Source: Arcanobacterium pinnipediorum
Lineage (GTDB): Bacteria > Actinomycetota > Actinomycetes > Actinomycetales > Actinomycetaceae
Assembly: GCF_023973165.1 (NCBI RefSeq)
Contig: NZ_CP099547.1
Span: 1,178,001-1,242,000, forward strand
Length of the DNA: 64,000 nucleotides
Direction: 5' to 3'
The stretch's first letter is position 1. Each line of letters opens with the position of its first letter. Below, piece by piece: positions 52,884-62,301 of this stretch. Under the pieces are notes generated by a model that saw only the letters and a program-made list of their open reading frames with translations, was not told the DNA's origin and did not search any database. The position numbers and the translations under genes are program-made.

Positions 52884-53434
52884 TATTCGTCCTTGAGCTG
52901 TTGGGCGAGAGCATCGAGCGCAGCGAAGGCCGGATTAACAAACTCGTGCTTATGATCAGGTGGTAACTCACTCCAAGGTTGGCCGCACTGCGGGCACAGT
53001 CCCTGACAATCTGGGGAACACACCGGGGTAAACGGTAGTGCTAGCACTAAGGCGTCACGAATGATAGGTGCAAGATCAATATGCATATCTTCAATGACAG
53101 GCATATCTTCAATCTCCTCATCGCCTTCACTCATGAGTGCTTCACGGCGCTCGGGCCAAAAAACGAGTTCTGCCACCGCTTCATCCATAGGCTGGGTAAT
53201 ATCCCGAGCACACCGTGAGCACTGCCCATAAGCGACAGTTACAACATTTCCTTGCACGAAAATACCTTCGGAAACTGATTGCAGTGTGAGGTAGGCTTTA
53301 ACCTCGCTACCTTCAGGTATTCCGATAAGCCCCACTCCCCATTCTTCTAACGCTGGGAGTACCAGATCCAACTGTTTAGTGGTTCCAGAGACGACGTCGG
53401 AGACCGACACAACGTATGGGGATCGTAGATCCAT
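52883..53434 (-). CDS. DUF177/YceD family protein
   Basis: 183 residues. The segment VYGQCSRCARDITQPMDEAV-type (CSRCARDI) and the CxxC pairs CSPDCQGLCPQCGQPW are the YceD hallmark; a metal-binding or RNA-processing role is suspected. The rpmF gene (L32), often just downstream, is missing; here rnc follows directly. Confidence 0.88.
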   Translation of the reverse strand: MDLRSPYVVSVSDVVSGTTKQLDLVLPALEEWGVGLIGIPEGSEVKAYLTLQSVSEGIFVQGNVVTVAYGQCSRCARDITQPMDEAVAELVFWPERREALMSEGDEEIEDMPVIEDMHIDLAPIIRDALVLALPFTPVCSPDCQGLCPQCGQPWSELPPDHKHEFVNPAFAALDALAQQLKDE

Positions 53435-53534
53435 AAATGATACTTCTTTCTAAGTTCTCTCGTTACCGTCAGCACGTGACGGGGTTGGAAGCTGAGCAGT
53501 AATGGGATATTAGCCTAGCAAAAATACCCAGAGC

Positions 53535-54041
53535 TTACTGTTCTTGGCTTCGGCGCTGTGCCAAAACCCCTTGTCCAGCTGCAATTTGTTCTTGGAGATG
53601 CATCAGTTGGGTAGCTAGCTCAGCTAAGGTCTGCTCAGAGTATTGATTCGCGCCGTTGATCAGTTGGCTGGCCTTTTGGTGCGCTTCATCTACGATACGG
53701 GTAGCTTGGGACTTTGCCGCTACAGTTATCTGATCTTGAGCCACGAGCCGCGAGGCTTGTTCTCGCGCTTCGGCAAGAATCGAGTCTGCTTCTTCATGGG
53801 CTTGACGCAACACAACTTCGGCGTCGTCTCGAGCCTGATCGGATACGCGACCGGCCTGGGAAAGTACTGCATCGGCTTGCTTGATCTGATCGGGAACAAT
53901 ATCGCGCGCGGTATCGAGTAGATCAATAATTTCTGACCGATTGACTAAAACTGATGCGGACAACGGCATATTTTTTGCGTTGACAACAATATCGTATAGT
54001 TCATCTAAAATTTCGAGTAAGGACTCGCCTTGGTCGCTCAT
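53535..54041 (-). CDS. Coiled-coil protein of the coaD-DUF177 locus
   Basis: 168 residues, nearly all helix with heptads. It begins LLEILDELYDIVVNAKNMPL (a DivIVA-like start); the rest is rich in Ala/Gln/Glu, such as VVLRQAHEEADSILAEAREQ. The family is common in actinobacteria between coaD and DUF177. It is often annotated as DivIVA-like or ATP synthase B-like; the function is unknown. It overlaps coaD by 4 bases (ATGA). Confidence 0.75.
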   Translation of the reverse strand: MSDQGESLLEILDELYDIVVNAKNMPLSASVLVNRSEIIDLLDTARDIVPDQIKQADAVLSQAGRVSDQARDDAEVVLRQAHEEADSILAEAREQASRLVAQDQITVAAKSQATRIVDEAHQKASQLINGANQYSEQTLAELATQLMHLQEQIAAGQGVLAQRRSQEQ

Positions 54042-54514
54042 GCTTCCACCTTTTCTTGTAATGCTTGGGCTACGTGCGGGGCAACCATATCTTGATATGG
54101 TCCACCATAGTGAGCTAATTCTTTCACGAATGAGGACGCAATATGTGCAAGACTCGGTTCACCAACAATAAATACTGTTTCTACGCCCGATAAATGTCGA
54201 TTAAGCAAGGACATAGGCAGTTCGGAATCGTAATCTGCCGAACCTCGTACACCTTTGACGATGGCTCGAGCACCAATTGAACGAGCAAAGTCAGCAATCA
54301 GCCCGTCAACAAGTTCGACTCGTGCCCCTGGTAGATGTGCAACGGCTTGGCGTGCAAGTTCTAAGCGCTCTTCGTCGGTAAATAAGTAGTTCTTTGCTCC
54401 GTTGTGTGCAATCGCCACAACAACTTCATCGAAGATACGTAAGGCACGTTCAATAACATCGACATGGCCAAGGGTAATGGGATCAAAAGATCCTGGACAC
54501 ACTGCACAACTCAT
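54038..54514 (-). CDS. coaD: Phosphopantetheine adenylyltransferase
   Basis: 158 residues. The nucleotidyltransferase motif PGSFDPITLGHVDVIERALR (TxGH), KGVRGSADYDSELPMSLLNR and the ISSTxxR-like SLAHIASSFVKEL are all in place. It makes dephospho-CoA. It follows rsmD by 9 bases. Confidence 0.95.
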   Translation of the reverse strand: MSCAVCPGSFDPITLGHVDVIERALRIFDEVVVAIAHNGAKNYLFTDEERLELARQAVAHLPGARVELVDGLIADFARSIGARAIVKGVRGSADYDSELPMSLLNRHLSGVETVFIVGEPSLAHIASSFVKELAHYGGPYQDMVAPHVAQALQEKVEA

Positions 54515-54523
54515 ACGTTTATT

Positions 54524-55081
54524 TTACGCCTCTTGTCGCATATGGGCACTCCATAACCGCGTATCTCCCCAGCGGCGTTCCCGTTCAGCTTGTAATTGTG
54601 GTGGCCATACCGGTTGCGAACTGCGTTTTGCTCGTTCAACTAAGACCAATCCATCAGATGTCAAATGCCGTGGGAGTTGAGCCAGAATGTTGGTGAGGTG
54701 CTCATCTGGGAAATCGTAGGGCGGATCAAGGAATATGACATCAAATGGCCCATCGCTTCCTGGCTGGCTGACGTAGGTGTACACATTGGCTTTTATACAC
54801 TGCAACGGTAAGCCAGTTTCTCGAGCATTAACTGCCATGACTCGCTGGGCATCTGGCGCATTATCCACTCCGATAGCGCGACTAGCCCCGCGAGAAAGAG
54901 CCTCTAAACCAAATGCTCCAGAACCAGCAAACAGATCGAGAATTGCGCAGCCTGCGATGAAGTCGCGATGCTCTAAATGGGAAAAGAGAGCTTCGCGAAC
55001 CCGCGAGGATGTAGGGCGGGTTCCTGAGGTGGGAACTTTGAGCTGGCGTCCGCGAGCGCTTCCCGCAATAATTCGACTCAT
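54524..55081 (-). CDS. rsmD: 16S rRNA (guanine966-N2)-methyltransferase
   Basis: 185 residues. It begins RIIAGSARGRQLKVPTSGTR, with the SAM motif ILDLFAGSGAFGLEALSRGA and catalytic DVIFLDPPYDFP. It methylates G966 of 16S rRNA. It begins 8 bases after recG. Confidence 0.94.
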   Translation of the reverse strand: MSRIIAGSARGRQLKVPTSGTRPTSSRVREALFSHLEHRDFIAGCAILDLFAGSGAFGLEALSRGASRAIGVDNAPDAQRVMAVNARETGLPLQCIKANVYTYVSQPGSDGPFDVIFLDPPYDFPDEHLTNILAQLPRHLTSDGLVLVERAKRSSQPVWPPQLQAERERRWGDTRLWSAHMRQEA

Positions 55082-55089
55082 GTGTGTTC

Positions 55090-57351
55090 CTAGTTCTTTT
55101 CTAAGTATTGTCGGTTGGAGACATTTATATCAGAAATTGCGATTGCTAATGGGCGATGGTGGACTAAATCTGGGTCAGTTTTGACAAGATCGCGGGCGCT
55201 ACTTCGAGCTTGTTCGATGATCGTTTTATCGTTAACGACTGAGATGAAACGTAGTGAGCTTTGGGCTCCGGATTGGCGCGTTCCCATCACATCGCCGACA
55301 GAGCGTAGTGCAATATCGGCTTCGGCGAGTTCAAATCCGTCGTTTGTTGCGGCAAATGCCTGAACTCGCTGGGCGGCTAAACTACCCTGTATAGCTGACG
55401 TGATGGCTAAGCACAGCCCTGGTTTCGTTCCGCGTCCAACTCGTCCGCGTAGCTGGTGGAGTTGGGATAAGCCAAAACGTTGCGCATCCATAATGATCAT
55501 GAGAGTTGCTTGGGGTATATCAACTCCTACTTCAATGACGGTTGTTGAAACAAGGATCTGGGTTGTGCCGGCAATAAAATCCGTCATTGCTTGGGTTTTG
55601 TCAGAGCTTGGCATTTGGCCGTGTAAGATTCCGATACCGATTCCTGCCAGGAAGGGCAAGGATCGTAGGCGCTGACTTAATGTGAGTACATCGGCGTTGT
55701 CTGGGATATCAGTAGGCGTGAGGTGTTGGTCGACTAGGTCTGCTTCAGCATCGTTCTCGGTTGGGGATATTTGCGGGCATACAACAAATACGCGGCCACC
55801 TGATTCTACTTCTTCTCTGGCGCGTTGCCACACGCGCGCCATCCAGCGCTCGTTGTCGGCGGGGACTACTGTTGTGGAAATATTCGCGTGCTTGCGAGCT
55901 TGAAGGATTTCGACGTCGAGATCACCGAATACAGTCATGGCCAGAGTGCGAGGGATCGGGGTAGCAGTCATAACAAGAAGATGGGCGTGGTGAGCTAGCC
56001 GGTCTCGTTGGTCAACCCCGAAGCGGTGCTGTTCATCGATAACGACAAAGCCTAGGGCGCCAAGCTGGACGTTGTCGGAAAATAGTGCATGGGTGCCCAC
56101 AACGATACCAGGCTGCCCAGAGGCAAGGTTTGCTAAAGTCTGGCGTCGTTGGCTGGCAGTTAGCGAACCTGTCAGGAGATGGACTGGTATTGAACTTGGT
56201 GTACCTTCTAGTTCCCCGCTTTGGCCTATATTCTCAAGCATTTGGGTAAACGTCGCATAGTGTTGGTGGGCTAAAACTTCTGTAGGTGCAACGAATACTG
56301 CCTGGTATCCGGCATCTACAACTTGGAGCATTGCGCGCAAGGCAACAATCGTCTTACCGGCACCGACATCGCCTTGTAAGAGGCAGCGCATCGGCGTCGT
56401 TGTGCTCAGTGTCTCGCTTAGTTTTCGGCCGACGCTACGTTGTGAAGAGGTGAGTCTAAAGGGTAATCGACGGTCAAACTCGTGGGCTATTCCATCTGGT
56501 TGTGGTGTACATCGTGGGGCTGAGAGTTTACTAGCTTGGTTAGCTTGTTGGGCAAGCGCTACCTGGAGAACAAAGGCTTCTTCATGGGCGAAACGATGAC
56601 GTGCGCGATGCCATTGCGCTGAATCTTGGGGTTGATGAATGGCGAGGATGGCATCATAGCGCGATAAAAGCTGGTGAGTTTCACGATACTGTGCAGGTAA
56701 CGGGTCAGGGATCTGTGAAGCTGAAAGAGTAGGCAGAACGGTTGCTATTGCACGTTGAATATGCCACGAAGGCACTTTCGCCGTCGAATGATATATCGGA
56801 ACCGGTTTAATAATCTGGGCGTTGTCGAGATCAGCTAAGTCTTCCATGATCTCGTATTGGGGATGGGCAAGTTGCAACCGCCCACGGTAGGCAGAGACGG
56901 TGCCGGAAAATGTTGCCATAGTTCCCGGTGTTAATTGCGTTTCATGGAATGATAGCGGGCGCTTGTGTTTAGCGAAAAACGCCAAGTCTAGATCGTGTTG
57001 TCCATCTGAAATAGTGACGTTGAGAATGAAACCGGTGCGATTGTTCATCGGACGTAGATGTGTGGCAACTACGTTGGCCACCACCGTTACTGATTCGCCT
57101 TCACTGGCATGCTCAATGGGGAGTAATTGGCCGCGTTGCGCGATACGAAAAGGGGCATAGTTGATGAGGTCTTCTACAGTTTCGAGGCCGATTTTTGCCA
57201 GCGCATTGGCGCTTCGCTTGCCTATGATACGTTCAAGAGGTCGAGAAAGTGCAGTCCACGCATCTGCAGCGATAGCTGACTGTGGAGATGGATCGACTTG
57301 TGGCTTGAGGTCGTCATTGAGCGTTGTATCTAAGCGGGGTTCTTCGGTCAT
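55090..57351 (-). CDS. recG: ATP-dependent DNA helicase RecG
   Basis: 753 residues from the ATG at 57351 with AGGAGA upstream. The N-terminal wedge domain includes YAPFRIAQRGQLLPIEH and VSAYRGRLQLAHPQYEIM. Helicase motifs: I GDVGAGKTIVALRAM, II VVIDEQHRFG, III VMTATPIPRTLAM, VI STTVIEVGVDIPQAT and QLRGRVGRGTKPGLC. It rescues stalled forks and processes branched DNA. First gene of the cluster. Confidence 0.95.
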   Translation of the reverse strand: MTEEPRLDTTLNDDLKPQVDPSPQSAIAADAWTALSRPLERIIGKRSANALAKIGLETVEDLINYAPFRIAQRGQLLPIEHASEGESVTVVANVVATHLRPMNNRTGFILNVTISDGQHDLDLAFFAKHKRPLSFHETQLTPGTMATFSGTVSAYRGRLQLAHPQYEIMEDLADLDNAQIIKPVPIYHSTAKVPSWHIQRAIATVLPTLSASQIPDPLPAQYRETHQLLSRYDAILAIHQPQDSAQWHRARHRFAHEEAFVLQVALAQQANQASKLSAPRCTPQPDGIAHEFDRRLPFRLTSSQRSVGRKLSETLSTTTPMRCLLQGDVGAGKTIVALRAMLQVVDAGYQAVFVAPTEVLAHQHYATFTQMLENIGQSGELEGTPSSIPVHLLTGSLTASQRRQTLANLASGQPGIVVGTHALFSDNVQLGALGFVVIDEQHRFGVDQRDRLAHHAHLLVMTATPIPRTLAMTVFGDLDVEILQARKHANISTTVVPADNERWMARVWQRAREEVESGGRVFVVCPQISPTENDAEADLVDQHLTPTDIPDNADVLTLSQRLRSLPFLAGIGIGILHGQMPSSDKTQAMTDFIAGTTQILVSTTVIEVGVDIPQATLMIIMDAQRFGLSQLHQLRGRVGRGTKPGLCLAITSAIQGSLAAQRVQAFAATNDGFELAEADIALRSVGDVMGTRQSGAQSSLRFISVVNDKTIIEQARSSARDLVKTDPDLVHHRPLAIAISDINVSNRQYLEKN

Positions 57352-57581
57352 CACCTCTCCTTCTCTCTCCATGTAACTATGCCAGAAAAACAAGGTAGAC
57401 TGGCACGAGATGGTTGCCTAAGACTATTTTCTAACGTGGCGTTAGTAATAGCGTGGCGAACAGCACGCTTTAGTATGGCTTTTAGGCTTGGATTTTGAGC
57501 CAAATTTTAGATACACTTTTGAAGTTGCCAATTTTGGTAGAAACGTGAAAACGTTTGTTCGTCTGTATGAAGGAGAGAACC

Positions 57582-57773
57582 GTGGCGTCTGTATGTGAAG
57601 TCTGCGGCAAAGGTCCGAGCTTCGGTAAGAGCGTCTCGCACTCCCATGTGCGTACTTCGCGCCGTTGGAACCCGAACATTCAGCGTGTTCGTGCTCTCGT
57701 TAAGGGTGCGCCTAAGCGTCTGAACGTGTGCACCTCATGCCTGAAGGCCGGCAAGGTTACTCGTAACGTGTGA
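57582..57773 (+). CDS. rpmB: 50S ribosomal protein L28
   Basis: 63 residues from GTG at 57582 with AAGGAGAG. It starts [20 protein letters not shown] and ends [16 protein letters not shown]. This is the Zn-binding (C+) form with two CxxC pairs (CEVC and CTSC). The longer frame is excluded because family members begin ASVC. It is transcribed away from recG; a terminator follows, so it is monocistronic. Confidence 0.97.
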   Translation: MASVCEVCGKGPSFGKSVSHSHVRTSRRWNPNIQRVRALVKGAPKRLNVCTSCLKAGKVTRNV

Positions 57774-57788
57774 TCGAACCAAGCTTAA

Positions 57789-57815
57789 ATATCCCCCGAT
57801 GTTATCGGGGGATAT
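57789..57815. terminator. Bidirectional terminator between rpmB and thiL
   Basis: ATATCCCCCGAT and its perfect complement around a GTT loop, followed by TTTGTTT on the plus strand and by A-rich sequence that gives Ts on the minus strand. Confidence 0.88.
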
Positions 57816-57866
57816 TTGTTTATCTGCTTCTCAGCGCGTCCGCCGTCTTTGAGCTATGTACTGCGG

Positions 57867-58856
57867 TTACGGCAAACGAAAATGATCCCAACCAAAACCA
57901 TTTATATCAAGGCTGCGATCTGCTAACGAAATCCGGCCGTGCTGATCTGGGCCACGAACCGTGCCAATCTGGGTAAAACCAGCAGGTAGCGGTGTATCAG
58001 CATCCATCGTGCCAATAAAGCCATGATCTTCACCGCCAGATAACGCCCACTGGCGACGGTCCGCACTTAATCGTCCAGCAGCTAGCGCAATCGGACCTAA
58101 TAACGAATTCAATACCAAAGGATCGAGATCGATCCATACCCGGCTAGCCTGAGCAATCCGACCCAGATCACGAATCAGCCCATCTGAGACGTCCATCAGC
58201 GAAGCAAGAACCCCCGAACGGGCCGCCTCAAGAACGATACCCACCGGTGGTTTGGGACGTAGAAAGTCATCAATTAAACCCGCAATTCCTGGGTGAGAAT
58301 CGCTGCGATCATAGCCTGCTTGCAAAAGCTCATAACCAGCAATGCCATGCCCTAGATTGCCTGCGAAGACGACTTTGTGCCCCGGTAACGCACCGCTACG
58401 CAACAGTGGTGGGCGTCCTTCAAGATCTCCCATAACCGTGATACTGACACAGATTTCTTGCGCTGAAACAAGATCACCGCCGTCGACGCCTATCCCCCAC
58501 GGTTCACAGGCATCAGCTAAGCCTCGTGCGAAATCTTCTACCCAGTCAACGCTCGTCTCACCTGGCATTCCCAGGCCAACCACAAGCGAAACTGGGCGAG
58601 CACCCATTGCCACCGCATCGGCGATATTTTGCTGTGCTGCACGAAATCCTACGTCGAAACCCGTAGACCATTCGGTACGGAAATGGCGATCTTGAATCAA
58701 CATGTCGGTTGAGATGGTTGTATCGCCTACAACGTCGAACACTGCAGAATCATCCCCGGTTGGTACCACGGCGCTAGAGGCCACCGGCAAAATCGGAAAA
58801 ATCCGGGCAAGTATCTCAGCTTCGCTGAGGTCACGCACGCGCACCGCAGAACTCAT
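57867..58856 (-). CDS. thiL: Thiamine-monophosphate kinase
   Basis: 329 residues of the AIR-synthase-like fold: PTGDDSAVFDVVGDTTISTD, QQNIADAVAMGARPVSLVVG, GGDLVSAQEICVSITVMGDL and DVSDGLIRDLGRIAQ. It phosphorylates thiamine phosphate to the active diphosphate. It overlaps ddl (ATGA), so the two are coupled. Confidence 0.93.
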   Translation of the reverse strand: MSSAVRVRDLSEAEILARIFPILPVASSAVVPTGDDSAVFDVVGDTTISTDMLIQDRHFRTEWSTGFDVGFRAAQQNIADAVAMGARPVSLVVGLGMPGETSVDWVEDFARGLADACEPWGIGVDGGDLVSAQEICVSITVMGDLEGRPPLLRSGALPGHKVVFAGNLGHGIAGYELLQAGYDRSDSHPGIAGLIDDFLRPKPPVGIVLEAARSGVLASLMDVSDGLIRDLGRIAQASRVWIDLDPLVLNSLLGPIALAAGRLSADRRQWALSGGEDHGFIGTMDADTPLPAGFTQIGTVRGPDQHGRISLADRSLDINGFGWDHFRLP

Positions 58857-59971
58857 CTCAACCCAGTGGGACGTTCCCGTGCTAACTCAATAAGCTCGTC
58901 GAGTAACTCCGAGTAGCTCAACCCGGTGTTTTCCCACAAAACAGGATACATCGAGAAGGGCGTGAAGCCTGGAATAGTGTTGAGTTCGATAACAAATGTT
59001 TGGCCTTCTGGAGTGAGGAAGAAATCAACTCGAGCCATGCCTTCACAGCCAAAGGCATCGAAGGTTTGCACCGCCTGCGCGCGAATTTTCTCCGAAATTT
59101 CTTCCGGCACACGCGCTGGAATCGACATCTGCAACCCTTCAGTATCCAGATACTTGTGTTCAAAATCGTAGAAACCATCATCTGGAAGATCAACTAAGAC
59201 TTCGCCAACAACCGATGCGCGTGGCGCAGAGTCGTTGTGCCCGCCAAGAACTGCGCATTCGATTTCGCGGCCATTGACGCCTTGCTCAATAATAACTTTC
59301 GGATCATGAACCTGTGCCTGAGCCACTGCTCGTGGCACATCTTCAAGCTTCGTCACCCGCGAAATACCAAGTGAGGAACCTGCGCGTGCTGGCTTAACGT
59401 AAACCGGGAATTGCAACTGAGCAACCTCAGCTAACACACTCTCACGTTCATCACGCCACCTGCGGGCAGTCGCAACAACATAGGGTGCTACCGGCAAACC
59501 AGCAGATTGGAGAACAACTTTCATGTAGTGCTTATCCATACCTGCCGCGGAGGCAAACACGCCACACCCTACATATGGCACGCCGGCCATTTCCAGCAGA
59601 CCCTGAATAGTTCCATCCTCACCGAACGGCCCGTGCAACAGTGGGAAAACGACGTCGACCTTGCCCAACAAAGACAATGAATCTGCCGATTGACGATCGT
59701 ATGAAACAAGAGCTTGGGAGCCATCTCCTGCAGGAATTGTGATAGTTTGCGATGACGTTTCAACTTCCAACAAGCCCTGATCAAAGGATAACTCGCTCGG
59801 ATCGCTAGCCCCTGGAACCCAGGTGCCCTCTTTCGTAATTGCGATCGGGACAGCCTCATAACGTTGCGGATCTAGGGCACGCATAACTGCACCAGCAGTC
59901 GCGATGGAAATAGAATGTTCACCGGATGCGCCACCATAGATAACTGCGACGCGGATCTTTGAGTTTGCCAT
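58853..59971 (-). CDS. ddl: D-alanine-D-alanine ligase
   Basis: 372 residues from the ATG at 59971 (upstream starts up to 60019 also occur, with no clear ribosome binding site). ATP-grasp enzyme: VAVIYGGASGEHSISIATAG at the start, LLHGPFGEDGTIQG, VKPARAGSSLGISRV, VLVDLPDDGFYDFEHKYLD and the catalytic VIELNTIPGFTPFS. It makes the D-Ala-D-Ala of peptidoglycan. It stands between murA and thiL on the same strand. Confidence 0.94.
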   Translation of the reverse strand: MANSKIRVAVIYGGASGEHSISIATAGAVMRALDPQRYEAVPIAITKEGTWVPGASDPSELSFDQGLLEVETSSQTITIPAGDGSQALVSYDRQSADSLSLLGKVDVVFPLLHGPFGEDGTIQGLLEMAGVPYVGCGVFASAAGMDKHYMKVVLQSAGLPVAPYVVATARRWRDERESVLAEVAQLQFPVYVKPARAGSSLGISRVTKLEDVPRAVAQAQVHDPKVIIEQGVNGREIECAVLGGHNDSAPRASVVGEVLVDLPDDGFYDFEHKYLDTEGLQMSIPARVPEEISEKIRAQAVQTFDAFGCEGMARVDFFLTPEGQTFVIELNTIPGFTPFSMYPVLWENTGLSYSELLDELIELARERPTGLR

Positions 59972-60032
59972 AGCCTCTAGTTTAGCGTAGGCGTGCCCAG
60001 CGCCAAAGACCGAACTCACGAAGTATTACACG

Positions 60033-61355
60033 TTATGAGACGCGTTCAACGTCCGCATGCAATGCACGTAGTTTCGTCATGAAATGTTCATATCCACGGT
60101 TAATCAGGTCAATACCTTGGACTTGAGAGGTACCTTGGGCTGCTAAAGCTGCGATCAGATGGGAGAATCCACCACGCAAATCCGGAACGGTGATGTCAGC
60201 AGCCTGCAACGGAGTTGGGCCCATAATCACTGCAGAATGATAGTAATTTTCGGTACCAAATCGGCATCCCTTACCACCTAAGCATTCGCGATAGACCTGG
60301 ATATGGGCTCCCATTTTGTTCAATGCTTTGACAAAACCGAAGCGATTTTCATACACGGTTTCGTGAACAATTGATATTCCATTGGCTTGTGTGAGAGCTA
60401 CGACGAGGGGTTGTTGCCAATCGGTCATAAAACCTGGATGGACGTCAGTTTCGAGCGGAATTGAATTCAGTTCCCCTCCGGGATGCCAGAATCGAATACC
60501 GTCATCAGTTACATCGAATTGTCCGCCAACTTTACGGTAGACGTTCAAAAAACTCATCATCGGTTCTTGTTGGGCACCCGTAATCATAATATCGCCGCCA
60601 GTGGCAAGTGCAGCACACGCCCACGAACCAGCCTCGATACGATCTGCGATAGCGAAATGGTTATATCCGTGGAGCTCACTTACCCCTTCAATAACGATTG
60701 TGCGATCAGTAGAAACCGTGATCAGTGCGCCCATCTTTTGCAAGACAGAAATTAGATCCATGATCTCTGGTTCAACCGCAGCTCCACGAAGCTCAGTGAT
60801 ACCATCGGCGCGCACGGCAGCAAGTAAGGTTTGTTCCGTTGCACCAACAGATGGATAAGGCAACGTCACCTTGCGGGCTTTTAGGCCGCGCGGAGCCGTT
60901 AAATGCAAACCGAATTCTTGTTCGTCTCGAATCGCGCCAAAATCTTCTAATACTTGTAAATGGAAATCAACTGGCCGATCCCCGATATGGCAGCCACCCA
61001 AATCAGGTATGAAAGCTTCGCCGAGCGAATGCAACAACGGACCACAAAACAAAATAGGAATACGCGACGAACCGGCCAACAAATCCATTTCTGCCGGATC
61101 GTGCGGCAAATGAATTTTGCCGGGAGTGATCGTCACGACGCCGGCATCTTGATCGTAGTCAACATCAGCGCCGTGGAGGCGAAGCAGATCAGAAACCACA
61201 TCGACGTCGCGAATAAGTGGTACGTTACGTAGCACGGACGTCTCTTCAGTAAGCAGAGCGGCAACCATCGCTTTAGATACAAAGTTTTTTGCACCTCGCA
61301 CCGCAATTGTTCCATGCAGTGGCCGACCGCCGGTTACTTTCAAAACACCTGACAT
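60033..61355 (-). CDS. murA: UDP-N-acetylglucosamine 1-carboxyvinyltransferase
   Basis: 440 residues of the EPSP-synthase fold: VRGAKNFVSKAMVAALLTEE at the start and GGCHIGDRPVDFHLQVLEDF, holding the catalytic Cys that fosfomycin attacks, so the enzyme should be sensitive. The segment HPGFMTDWQQPLVVALTQAN and the end LINRGYEHFMTKLRALHADV are standard. It catalyses the first committed step of peptidoglycan synthesis. It precedes ddl by 60 bases. Confidence 0.94.
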   Translation of the reverse strand: MSGVLKVTGGRPLHGTIAVRGAKNFVSKAMVAALLTEETSVLRNVPLIRDVDVVSDLLRLHGADVDYDQDAGVVTITPGKIHLPHDPAEMDLLAGSSRIPILFCGPLLHSLGEAFIPDLGGCHIGDRPVDFHLQVLEDFGAIRDEQEFGLHLTAPRGLKARKVTLPYPSVGATEQTLLAAVRADGITELRGAAVEPEIMDLISVLQKMGALITVSTDRTIVIEGVSELHGYNHFAIADRIEAGSWACAALATGGDIMITGAQQEPMMSFLNVYRKVGGQFDVTDDGIRFWHPGGELNSIPLETDVHPGFMTDWQQPLVVALTQANGISIVHETVYENRFGFVKALNKMGAHIQVYRECLGGKGCRFGTENYYHSAVIMGPTPLQAADITVPDLRGGFSHLIAALAAQGTSQVQGIDLINRGYEHFMTKLRALHADVERVS

Positions 61356-61558
61356 ACGAACTCATTTCTAGACTTTCATCAACCATAGGTATTTCGCACC
61401 CGGCTATGGCCGGTATCGAAATCCGATGACATTAAGAATACCGCGAATTCATTTTAGGTTCGACTGGTCCGGTTTCAGCTCACCGTTCGCCCAATTTTCT
61501 TAACCCCATAACCACACAACAACTTGCGTCTCATATTGTGGAATGGCACTATTAGTAC

Positions 61559-62281
61559 ATGGACGAATCTCAAGGAAGTGGCGTCGGCGTTCTCGACAAA
61601 GCCGCATCAGTATTACAAGCACTCGAGCAAGGACCGCTGACGCTGGCCCAACTAGTCGGTGCCACACACTTGGCACGCCCTACCGCGCACCGCTTAGCAG
61701 TAGCACTCGAATTCCATCGCTTTGTTGGCAGAGATTCAAACGGGCGATTCATTCTTGGCCCACGCCTAAGTGAACTATCCTCGCGCGCCGGCGATGATCG
61801 TCTTCTTTCTGCAGCCAATCCAATCTTGATTGCCCTACGCGATCACACCGGCGAATCTGCCCAACTTTATCGACGCCAAGGCGATCAACATATATGCGTT
61901 GCCTCTGCCGAACGCACAACCGGTTTACGTGACTCCATCCCGGTAGGTGCCGCATTTTCGATGCAGGCTGGTTCTGTGGCCCAAGTTCTTTTAGCATGGG
62001 ATGAACCTGATAGACTCCATCGAGGCTTATATGGAGCACAATTTACTGCAACAGTCTTATCTGCGGTACGTCGTCGTGGCTGGGCACAGTCATTAGGCGA
62101 ACACGAAGCAGGAGTTGCATCGATCTCAGCACCAGTGCGCGGCCCCGACGGGCACGTCATCGCTGCAATCTCGATATCTGGACCCGTTGAACGTATGGGC
62201 CGTCAGCCCGGACGCCACTACGCCATGGCTGCCGTAGCAGCAGCAAACCGGCTCACCGACCTTCTCAAACGCAGCGAATAG
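61559..62281 (+). CDS. IclR family transcriptional regulator
   Basis: 240 residues. The winged helix-turn-helix (GVLDKAASVLQALEQGPLTL, AQLVGATHLARPTAHRLAVA) is followed by the effector domain at ~85-235 (GESAQLYRRQGDQHICVASA, DSIPVGAAFSMQAGSVAQVL, GVASISAPVRGPDGHVIAAI). The ligand is unknown; in actinobacteria an IclR protein next to leuCD controls leucine synthesis, but no leuCD is here. It is divergent from murA and 20 bases before the mannosyltransferase, likely one transcript. Confidence 0.9.
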   Translation: MDESQGSGVGVLDKAASVLQALEQGPLTLAQLVGATHLARPTAHRLAVALEFHRFVGRDSNGRFILGPRLSELSSRAGDDRLLSAANPILIALRDHTGESAQLYRRQGDQHICVASAERTTGLRDSIPVGAAFSMQAGSVAQVLLAWDEPDRLHRGLYGAQFTATVLSAVRRRGWAQSLGEHEAGVASISAPVRGPDGHVIAAISISGPVERMGRQPGRHYAMAAVAAANRLTDLLKRSE

Positions 62282-62301
62282 CTAGGGCAAGGGTAGGAAC
62301 A